IMG/VR virus record: IMGVR_UViG_3300027861_000234
Location: 1-20,771 of that record
DNA length: 20,771 nucleotides
Strand: one strand, 5' to 3'
Source: a virus
A program made the translations under genes and the position numbers. The notes under the pieces were generated by a model. The model did no database searches. It saw nothing but the letters and a program-made list of their open reading frames with translations, and was not told where the DNA came from. Position 1 is the stretch's first letter; every line of letters begins with the position of its first letter. Below are positions 1 through 6,140 of this stretch, in pieces.

Positions 1-1
1 A

Positions 2-136
2 GGTGGAAAGCAAGAAGCTGCTAGAGAAAGAAGAGAGTTTTACTGTGATAATGGCACAATAAAATTAAGACCATCAGACGATGCTGATGTTCCCAAGACT
101 GACAAACAGATTGAAACTGAGAAAAAAAATAAGTAA
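2..136 (+). CDS. Unknown protein, C-terminal fragment (5' end outside window)
   Basis: Only the last 44 codons of this gene are inside the window, read in the frame that ends with TAA at 134-136. The visible tail is very hydrophilic and charged, with an Arg/Glu-rich start (AARERREF), one Cys, an acidic middle (PSDDADVPK) and a Lys-rich end (TEKKNK). No motif allows a functional call. The stop overlaps the start of the next gene as TAATG, so the two are probably translationally coupled and in one operon. That it is coding rests on the open frame running off the window edge and on this coupling. Confidence 0.6.
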   Translation, partial: GGKQEAARERREFYCDNGTIKLRPSDDADVPKTDKQIETEKKNK

Positions 137-1119
137 TGGGTTTTAAACTTAAAGGAGCACCATACGAAAAAGATGATATGAACATTGCTGTATATAGAAA
201 AGATATAGGCGATGGTTCTGCAGCTAAGTCTAACCATACTGGTATAATTCTTCAAACAGGAATAAGTCCTGAAGAGGAAAGTGCTGCTATAGCTCATGAA
301 AAAGTTCACCAATACCAACAGCGTAGTGGTGATTTAGACTACGATGAAAATAATTTTTATTGGAAAGGTAAAACATATCCAAGAGAGAATTTAAATGAGC
401 ACAATGAGAAATTGCCTTGGGAAATTGAAGCTTATAAAGAAAGTAACAAATTATTAAAAGGTAAACAAAACACTACGGACATGAAAAATAAATTTGAATT
501 AAGAAACGGCAAGGGAAATGGGGCTTCATTTAAAAACTTGACAAGTAAAGGATTAATGGGCGCTTCTTTAGATACTGATCCTTTAAAAATTAAAGCTAAA
601 TCTAATGCTACTTGGAGTGACTGGACGCCTAACGATAGCGGCGGCGAATCTAGAACTGCTATAGGTACTGCTACTGAGACAACTACATTACCTGGCCGTA
701 CTTTGAAAGAAAGAGGAACTATTACTAATAAGTTTAAAGGTACAGATAATCAATACATAACCGGATTAGTAAGTAGAGGTGATTACAAGGGTGTAAGTGG
801 TGAAGAAATGGTTAAAAAAGGTATTATAAGTGGAAAATTTAAAGATGAATGGAATAGTAGATCTGGTTATAAACCTAAAACTACAACAAGAACTGAAACA
901 TTTAAAGATGTTCAAACTAGAGCAATAAAAATACCACCACCAACAAAAACAACGCCAGATCCAAAACCAACTCCAACTCCTGAAATTACTACTACTAAAA
1001 GAAAAAAGACTCCTATAAAAAATCTTATTAATAAAATAAAAAATAGAGAGAAAAAAGTTAAATACAAGCCTATTACTTTTAAAAAGTATGATGGAAGTTG
1101 TAAAAATCCAGGTTCTTGA
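136..1119 (+). CDS. Putative zincin-like (HEXXH) virion or lysis-associated protein
   Basis: A 327-residue protein. Residues 54-58 read HEKVH, preceded by the small hydrophobic stretch AAIA, as in the zinc-binding helix of HEXXH metallopeptidases. About 38 residues on, PWEIEAY (94-100) supplies Glu96 and Glu98 as candidate third ligands, the gluzincin-like arrangement. Residues 60-92 are rich in Tyr, Asp and Asn. The rest looks disordered: Gly/Ser/Thr-rich from about 120 to 260, Pro/Thr-rich at 266-283, then very basic to the end, with one Cys near the C-terminus. No signal peptide or membrane segment is visible. It sits just before a holin-like gene and starts in a TAATG overlap. Motif and neighbours suggest a protease acting on virion proteins or on the host envelope, but neither substrate nor activity can be read from the sequence. 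It could equally be a structural protein keeping a relic fold. Confidence 0.6.
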   Translation: MGFKLKGAPYEKDDMNIAVYRKDIGDGSAAKSNHTGIILQTGISPEEESAAIAHEKVHQYQQRSGDLDYDENNFYWKGKTYPRENLNEHNEKLPWEIEAYKESNKLLKGKQNTTDMKNKFELRNGKGNGASFKNLTSKGLMGASLDTDPLKIKAKSNATWSDWTPNDSGGESRTAIGTATETTTLPGRTLKERGTITNKFKGTDNQYITGLVSRGDYKGVSGEEMVKKGIISGKFKDEWNSRSGYKPKTTTRTETFKDVQTRAIKIPPPTKTTPDPKPTPTPEITTTKRKKTPIKNLINKIKNREKKVKYKPITFKKYDGSCKNPGS

Positions 1120-1568
1120 TGAGTAAGAAAAAATTAAATGAAACTAAGATAGGTGCTTTTCTAGCTAGTAAAGCGCCTAAAGTTTTAGCGGCTATAGGAA
1201 ACGTATTACCTAATCAAGGAACTCTTGGTGTAGTAAAAAATATTATATCAAGTGATAATAAGATTAAGGCAGTTGATAAAGAGCAAGCTATGAAACTTAT
1301 AGAGCAAGACATAGCTGAAATGAAGCAAATATCTGATAGATGGGGTAGCGATATGAAGAGTGACTCATGGCTTTCTAAAAATACAAGACCTTTAGCCTTG
1401 GCTTTCTTAACGGTGTCTGCAGTTTTTATGATGGCTGTAGATTCTTTTCATTTACAATTTGACGTAGATGAATCGTGGATAAACTTATTAAAAACATTAC
1501 TAGTAACAGTTTATGTAGCATACTTCGGAAGTCGTGGTGCTGAAAAAATAACAAAAATAAATAAATAA
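1119..1568 (+). CDS. Holin-like protein (GTA 3TM holin type)
   Basis: A 149-residue protein. The ATG at 1119 is chosen over the in-frame TTG three bases upstream because it forms a TGATG overlap with the preceding stop. The N-terminal half is hydrophilic and partly helical. A conserved-looking stretch RWGSDMKSDSWLSKNTRP (74-91) leads into two hydrophobic segments, about 91-109 and 122-137, followed by a short basic tail (SRGAEKITKINK). The pattern of RW..DM.SDSWLSKN.RP ahead of the membrane segments is what I recall from the GTA-type 3TM holin family of phages and gene transfer agents, which make the inner-membrane lesion at lysis. Only two membrane segments are clear, and a weaker one may lie near residues 20-40. 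No endolysin is recognisable in the window, so the rest of the lysis set must lie elsewhere. Confidence 0.68.
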   Translation: MSKKKLNETKIGAFLASKAPKVLAAIGNVLPNQGTLGVVKNIISSDNKIKAVDKEQAMKLIEQDIAEMKQISDRWGSDMKSDSWLSKNTRPLALAFLTVSAVFMMAVDSFHLQFDVDESWINLLKTLLVTVYVAYFGSRGAEKITKINK

Positions 1569-1572
1569 AAAA

Positions 1573-1929
1573 ATGGCAGCAGGAATAAATAAAACAGAAT
1601 TAAAAGGATTAGAAGGAAATGAAGCCGCTGAACCTAGAGTATTTGCTCATGATGCACATCTTATAATTTTTCCATCGGCTGAAGCGGATGGCTTTGGAAG
1701 TGTATTTCCAACAGCTCCAAATGACGCAATAATAACGTACCAGAGAGGAGCTTGCTTATATGTAGGTGAAGCTGGAGATGTAGATATAGAGCTTGAAAGT
1801 GGTAAAAGAATATTATTTAAAGGTGTAACAGCAGGATCTTTCTTACCTGTGCTAGCATTAAAGGTATATAAATATGATGATAATTCAGATGTTACAACTA
1901 CAGCTGGTAATATAATATCATTATTTTAA
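1573..1929 (+). CDS. Small spike-base-like virion protein (RcGTA GhsA-like)
   Basis: A 118-residue protein, probably all beta. The second half carries ACLYVGEAGDVDIEL, then LFKGVTAGSFLPV, then TTAGNIISLF at the very C-terminus. This matches my recollection of a small phage/GTA family, the spike base protein of Rhodobacter capsulatus GTA (rcc01079), with the pattern LYVG..GDV.....F.GV.AG..LPV...V....TTA..I..L. In that particle the base anchors a head fibre that binds host capsule. The next gene starts directly after the stop (TAA then ATG) and encodes a lectin-like protein, consistent with a base-plus-fibre pair. Family membership comes from pattern memory; attachment to the head rather than the tail is inference. 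Confidence 0.55.
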   Translation: MAAGINKTELKGLEGNEAAEPRVFAHDAHLIIFPSAEADGFGSVFPTAPNDAIITYQRGACLYVGEAGDVDIELESGKRILFKGVTAGSFLPVLALKVYKYDDNSDVTTTAGNIISLF

Positions 1930-2622
1930 ATGAATATCGGCATGGGATTAACTATCCCAAACATAAGTAATTTACCCGGTGTTTCAAGACCTGGAGGAGA
2001 TGGATTTATTAATAAGTTTTGTTTAGACTTTACTCCTGCAGCTGCTAAAGTAGTAATGGCAAACTTGTTTTTTCCTACGCAGTCTATTATATCAATGTGG
2101 TTTAATAATGATTCCGCATCGCCTAATGATATATTGCTTGGATCAGATTCTAACAGTGAACAAATAAGATTAATAACAAGCGGTGGAAATATACAAATAC
2201 TAGCTACTTCACATGGTAATTCAAAAACATTCAACACTACTGTTGCTTATAGTGCTAACACTTGGTATCATATTGCTTTTTACTTCACAAGTGGAACAGC
2301 ATTAACTATATATGTAAATGGCCAATTGTTTACAACTAGCGCTAGCTGGTTAACAGCTGTAGATTTTAAATCAATAGGTAATACAGTAACATCAAGCTCT
2401 CAAGGTTTTGATGGCACTATAGATGAAGTTTCATTTTTCAATAATAATACTATAGATATAAATGATCTATACAACAATGGCAAGCCTGGTGACTTAAGTA
2501 GTTTTTCTCCTTCAACATGGTATAGATTTGAAGAAGGAAGTGGCACTGTAGCTAACAACTCAGGGTCTGCTAATAATAATGGTGCTATAACAGCTGCTGT
2601 TTATAGCACTTTAGTACCTTAA
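1930..2622 (+). CDS. LamG/concanavalin A-like lectin domain protein, probable receptor-binding spike
   Basis: A 230-residue protein. After a short N-terminal segment rich in Gly, Pro and Asn (1-25), most of it is one laminin-G-like jelly roll. Diagnostic strands are NTWYHIAFYF, then LTIYVNGQLF, then FDGTIDEVSFFN, the usual Laminin_G_3 order, followed by a Leu-Tyr-Asn-Asn-Gly-Lys segment. The end repeats a second short motif, WYRFEEGSGT, then an Asn/Gly-rich stretch, as in many phage LamG proteins. Such domains bind glycans, so a role in recognising the host surface is likely. The gene begins on the base after the preceding stop, which supports co-translation with the spike-base-like protein. 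No signal peptide or chaperone domain is present. The lectin fold is well supported; its place on the virion is inferred. Confidence 0.75.
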   Translation: MNIGMGLTIPNISNLPGVSRPGGDGFINKFCLDFTPAAAKVVMANLFFPTQSIISMWFNNDSASPNDILLGSDSNSEQIRLITSGGNIQILATSHGNSKTFNTTVAYSANTWYHIAFYFTSGTALTIYVNGQLFTTSASWLTAVDFKSIGNTVTSSSQGFDGTIDEVSFFNNNTIDINDLYNNGKPGDLSSFSPSTWYRFEEGSGTVANNSGSANNNGAITAAVYSTLVP

Positions 2623-2651
2623 ACACAAACAATCAAATAAAATTAAATAAA

Positions 2652-2903
2652 ATGGCAAAAATAAAAAAACAAGAGTTAGATAAAATAATAAAACAACAAG
2701 ACGCTTTAGCTCGTATAACTCACAAAATAGGAAGTTTAGAATATGAAAAATTTATTTTAAATTCTGAATTAAATAAATTAAATGATATAGTTTCTAAATA
2801 TAAAAAAGAATTAGAAGATACTTACGGTGAAGTTAATATTGATTTAAAAGACGGAACTTATACAAAGATAGAAAAAGAAGATGTCAAAGATAAGGAAGAT
2901 TAG
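2652..2903 (+). CDS. Small coiled-coil protein of unknown function
   Basis: An 83-residue protein, strongly helical and charged. Residues 1-58 show heptad-like spacing of Leu and Ile (the ELDKIIKQQDAL, ITHKIGSL and LNSELNKL segments), suggesting a coiled coil. It then ends with YGEVNIDLKDGTYT and an acidic/basic tail. Proteins with this layout, a helical hairpin followed by YG.(V/I)NI.L.DGTY, recur in marine and crAss-like phages as far as I recall, with no known role. The start is preceded by an A/T-rich leader. The last 23 bases overlap the next gene in another frame. Confidence 0.7.
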   Translation: MAKIKKQELDKIIKQQDALARITHKIGSLEYEKFILNSELNKLNDIVSKYKKELEDTYGEVNIDLKDGTYTKIEKEDVKDKED

Positions 2904-3105
2904 TATAGGCTCTGACTATAAGAATGATGCTATGCATTATTCAACTGGTCAAGAGGTATATGGAGGACATATAATCAGCGATATACTTTTTGAAGACAAA
3001 GACCAATCATATAATATTTTTATAACTAAAAATAATGAAGTATTACCTTGGAAAAAGTTTAATGCTAATATGTCTGTGTCTGTAGAATATGATCTTAAAT
3101 ATTAA
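2881..3105 (+). CDS. Small conserved phage protein of unknown function
   Basis: A 74-residue protein, likely mostly beta. Recognisable patches are KISIGSDYKNDAMHYSTGQ, VYGGHIISDI and LPWKKFNANMSVSVEYDL. I recall similar short proteins upstream of terL in crAss-like phages, but no function is established. It overlaps the coiled-coil gene before it by 23 bases, and its stop overlaps the next start as TAATG. That places it in a tightly coupled string of small genes leading to the terminase. Confidence 0.7.
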   Translation: MSKIRKISIGSDYKNDAMHYSTGQEVYGGHIISDILFEDKDQSYNIFITKNNEVLPWKKFNANMSVSVEYDLKY

Positions 3106-3698
3106 TGAAAAGTTTATATCATTTTATTATTAAGCCAGTAGATGAAAGATACGAAAATATCAAAAAGGTTAATGATAAAGAATTAATAATTAATTCAAAT
3201 ATAGAAAATCATATTTTTGTAAGTAAGAAAGCAGTTGTAGTTTCTACTCCAGCTGCTTATACAACAGAAATAAATATTGGTGATCAAGTATATATTCATC
3301 ATAATATACTAAGAAGATATTACGATATTAAAGGCAAAGAAAAAAATAGTAGCACTTATTTTAAAGATAATCTTTACTTCGTAGCTCCAGGCCAAATATA
3401 TATGTATAATTTAAAACCTCATTTAGATTATTGCTTTGTAAAACCACTTAAAAACCAAAGCATCTTAGAGAACAGGAAAGAACAGCCTAATATTGGAATA
3501 GTAAAATATTCTAATAAGTGCTTAGAGACTCTAGGAATTACATCTGAAACACTTATTACGTTTACACCTAACTCTGAGTTTGAGTTTATTATAGATGGTG
3601 AACGACTTTATTGTATGAAATCTAATGATATAGCTTTAACTCATGAATACCAAGGAAACGAAAAAGAAAATAATCCAAGCTGGGCAAAAAGCAGTTGA
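3105..3698 (+). CDS. Tandem GroES-like protein, putative phage co-chaperonin
   Basis: A 197-residue protein with two repeats that each look like a GroES barrel. The first (about 5-101) has FIIKPVDE at the start, AVVVSTPA (43-50), INIGDQVYIHHNILRR (56-71) and a closing strand at QIYMYN. The second (about 108-180) repeats the plan: YCFVKPLK, then IGIVKYSN (130-137), ITFTPNSEFEFIIDGERLY and MKSNDIAL. Opening V.KP strand, G.V strand, GD turn and closing D-I strand are the GroES hallmarks. GroES itself has one such domain of about 97 residues, and phages such as T4 (gp31) carry their own co-chaperonin to fold the capsid protein. Its place just before the terminase and capsid genes fits a role in head assembly. 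The first domain's Tyr-rich 74-94 segment may replace the mobile loop. Function is inferred from fold and position. The C-terminus overlaps the next gene by 56 bases. Confidence 0.6.
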   Translation: MKSLYHFIIKPVDERYENIKKVNDKELIINSNIENHIFVSKKAVVVSTPAAYTTEINIGDQVYIHHNILRRYYDIKGKEKNSSTYFKDNLYFVAPGQIYMYNLKPHLDYCFVKPLKNQSILENRKEQPNIGIVKYSNKCLETLGITSETLITFTPNSEFEFIIDGERLYCMKSNDIALTHEYQGNEKENNPSWAKSS

Positions 3699-3918
3699 GG
3701 AGCTTATTAAGGTAGCAAAAGAAAAGATTGTTGACTCAGACGACGATGTAAGCGCTGACAGATTAAAGAATGCTGCCGCTACTAAAAAACTAGCTATATT
3801 CGACGCTTTTGAAATACTAAACCGTATACAAGAAGAAGAAGACATGTTAAATGAAAAACCTAAAGAAGTTAAAGAACAAAAAACTTTTAAAGGTTTCGCG
3901 GAAGGGAGGAGTAAGTGA
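3643..3918 (+). CDS. Putative terminase small subunit
   Basis: A 91-residue, almost wholly helical protein. Helical stretches include QAGQKAVEELIKVAKEKIV, LKNAAATKKLAIFDAFEILNRI and a Glu-rich tail ending in KGFAEGRSK. It lies directly upstream of terL with a 4-base GTGA overlap, the usual position of terS, and its size suits a short DNA-recognition and oligomerisation subunit. No classical helix-turn-helix can be asserted. The first 56 bases lie inside the GroES-like gene in the +1 frame, so one stretch codes for two protein ends. The ATG at 3643 is the start used here. A later start is possible but would remove the IIQAGQKAVEEL helix. The call rests mainly on position and helical character. 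Confidence 0.5.
   Translation: MNTKETKKKIIQAGQKAVEELIKVAKEKIVDSDDDVSADRLKNAAATKKLAIFDAFEILNRIQEEEDMLNEKPKEVKEQKTFKGFAEGRSK
3904..3911 (+). promoter_or_regulatory. Shine-Dalgarno-like site for the terL GTG start
   Basis: GGGAGGAG ends three bases before the GTG start of terL. It is the clearest purine-rich, anti-16S-complementary stretch in front of any gene here; the other genes start with ATG after A/T-rich sequence. An in-frame TAA at 3912-3914 sits immediately before the GTG and the next in-frame Met is about 140 residues into the protein, so GTG 3915 is effectively forced as the start. The site also codes for Gly-Arg-Ser near the end of the preceding gene. Confidence 0.55.
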
Positions 3919-6140
3919 GTTATGAACAAGCACTCTATAAAGAGTTAAAGGATATTGTTAATCCTAAAATACTGAAGAAACAAAATCGTTTCAAAAAGTG
4001 GGAATATGGTTATAATTCCGACTATGATTTTATAGTAATAAGTAAAACTGGAAAAATTGGACAAATCATTGAAATACAGAATCTCAGGATTGCTTTACCA
4101 ACAGCAGATGAACCGTTTAAACGAAGCGAAAGCAAGATTGAACAAAGATGGCAAAAGCAAGATTATCCAAAAGAACTAAGTAAAATTAAAAGTAGATTTG
4201 ACTGGGAGGAATACTCAGCTGAATTTAAAGAAAAGTGGTACGATTATATAGATGAAGAATTTAAAAGAAGAGAACAAGGTTACTGGTTCTATAATTACGG
4301 TACTCCTACTTATATTACTGGTACTCATTACATGTACTTACAATGGTCAAAGATCGACGTTGGAGCGCCAGATTACAGAGAAGCAAATAGATTATTCTTT
4401 ATATTTTGGGAAGCTTGCAAAGCAGATAACAGATGTTACGGGATGTGCTACCTTAAAAACAGACGATCTGGATTTTCATTTATGTCCTCGGCCGAACTTG
4501 TTAACCAAGCAACAATATCTAGTGATGCCAGATTCGGTATACTCTCTAAATCTGGATCAGATGCTAAAAAAATGTTTACAGATAAAGTCGTGCCAATATC
4601 CGTTAACTATCCGTTTTTCTTCAAACCGATCCAGGACGGTATGGATCGTCCTAAAACAGAACTCGCATACAGAGTTCCAGCTTCAAAGCTTACTAGAAGG
4701 AAGCTTGAGAGCAATGAACAATTAAGAGAATTAGACGGGCTTGATACAACTATTGACTGGAAAAATACTGGCGACAACTCTTACGATGGTGAAAAGCTAA
4801 AGCTATTAGCTCATGATGAAAGTGGTAAATGGGAAAGACCTGATAATATATTAAACAACTGGAGAGTTACAAAAACAACACTAAGGCTAGGATCAAGAAT
4901 CGTAGGCAAGTGTATGATGGGCTCAACTTCAAACGCATTAGATAAAGGTGGGAACAACTTCAAAAAGTTATACTATAATTCAGACGTTACAAAAAGAAAT
5001 CGTAACGGACAAACATCTTCTGGACTCTATTCTTTGTTCATCCCTATGGAATGGAACTACGAAGGATTCATGGATTCTTACGGATCACCTGTTTTCATTG
5101 GAAAAAAAGATCCTATCAAAGGAGTCGACGGTTTTGAAATTACAACAGGCGTTATCGAACACTGGCAAAACGAAGTTGACGGATTAAAAGATGACTCTGA
5201 TAGTTTAAATGAATACTATAGACAGTTTCCCAGAACTGAACAACATGCATTTCGAGACGAAGCTAAAAATAGCTTGTTCAATTTAACTAAAATATACCAG
5301 CAGATAGATTTTAACGAGGAAATGGCTAATGATAAAGTTGTAACTAAAGGTAATTTTGTTTGGCAAAACGGTGTGAAAGACACTAAAGTATACTTTATGC
5401 CAAATAAAGATGGTAGATTTTTAATATCATGGATACCTCCAGAAGCTTTACAAAATAAAATTATATTAAAAAATAATTTAAAATGGCCTGCTAATGAACA
5501 TATTGGAGCTTTTGGTTGCGATAGCTATGACATATCAGGAACAGTTGATGGTAAAGGGTCTAATGGATCTTTACATGGATTGACTAAGTTTTCAATGGAA
5601 GATGCGCCACCTAACCATTTTTTTTTAGAATATATATCAAGGCCTCAAACAGCTGAAATATTCTTTGAAGATGTTTTAATGGCTTGTGTATTTTATGGCA
5701 TGCCAATACTTGCTGAGAATAACAAACCTAGATTATTGTATTATTTTAAACGTAGAGGTTACAGAGGTTTTTCAATTAATCGTCCTGATAAAATTTGGAA
5801 TAAACTTTCTACAACAGAAAAAGAAATAGGTGGAATACCTAACTCAAGTGAAGATATAAAACAAGCCCACGCTGCTGCTATAGAAAGTTATATAGAAGAA
5901 AACGTTGGGTATCTAAAAGATAAAACTGGTGATATGTATTTTCAAAAAACACTAGAAGACTGGGCTAGATTTGACATAAATAATAGAACTAAACATGATG
6001 CATCGATAAGCTCTGGTTTAGCTATTATGGCCTGTAATAAAAATAAGTATAGACCAAATCAAATAGTTTTAAAAAATAAAATTAATCTAGGTATTAAAAA
6101 GTACAATAACGAAGATATTATCTCTAAAATTAATAAATAA
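3915..6140 (+). CDS. terL: Terminase large subunit (packaging ATPase and nuclease)
   Basis: A 741-residue motor protein that drives DNA into the head and cuts it. The ATPase domain has an N-terminal conserved patch NYGTPTYITGTHYMYLQWS (127-145), a P-loop-like KNRRSGFS (181-188), Walker B LLAHDE (297-302) with Asp301 and catalytic Glu302, and a GST coupling motif (336-338). The P-loop lacks the usual GK[ST]; instead Lys181 leads, as in lambda gpA (K-x-x-R-x-G-Y-S). The RNase H-like nuclease domain shows CDSYD (535-539, Asp536), a Glu near 572 in LEYISRP and Asp695 in KHDASISSG. Length and motifs match, from memory, crAss-like TerL proteins. It starts at GTG with a strong ribosome site, overlaps the putative terS by 4 bases and abuts the portal gene. 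The ATPase half is clearly richer in G+C than the nuclease half. Confidence 0.92.
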   Translation: MSYEQALYKELKDIVNPKILKKQNRFKKWEYGYNSDYDFIVISKTGKIGQIIEIQNLRIALPTADEPFKRSESKIEQRWQKQDYPKELSKIKSRFDWEEYSAEFKEKWYDYIDEEFKRREQGYWFYNYGTPTYITGTHYMYLQWSKIDVGAPDYREANRLFFIFWEACKADNRCYGMCYLKNRRSGFSFMSSAELVNQATISSDARFGILSKSGSDAKKMFTDKVVPISVNYPFFFKPIQDGMDRPKTELAYRVPASKLTRRKLESNEQLRELDGLDTTIDWKNTGDNSYDGEKLKLLAHDESGKWERPDNILNNWRVTKTTLRLGSRIVGKCMMGSTSNALDKGGNNFKKLYYNSDVTKRNRNGQTSSGLYSLFIPMEWNYEGFMDSYGSPVFIGKKDPIKGVDGFEITTGVIEHWQNEVDGLKDDSDSLNEYYRQFPRTEQHAFRDEAKNSLFNLTKIYQQIDFNEEMANDKVVTKGNFVWQNGVKDTKVYFMPNKDGRFLISWIPPEALQNKIILKNNLKWPANEHIGAFGCDSYDISGTVDGKGSNGSLHGLTKFSMEDAPPNHFFLEYISRPQTAEIFFEDVLMACVFYGMPILAENNKPRLLYYFKRRGYRGFSINRPDKIWNKLSTTEKEIGGIPNSSEDIKQAHAAAIESYIEENVGYLKDKTGDMYFQKTLEDWARFDINNRTKHDASISSGLAIMACNKNKYRPNQIVLKNKINLGIKKYNNEDIISKINK

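Noticed and set aside
40-318. Minus-strand open frame at the left edge
   Set aside because: It lies opposite the 2-136 and 136-1119 genes, is Ser/Phe/Tyr-rich as expected for the complement of AT-rich coding DNA, and has no start context or motif.
1116-1118. TTG start one codon before the holin ATG
   Set aside because: ATG 1119 forms the TGATG overlap seen at other junctions; TTG starts are not otherwise used here.
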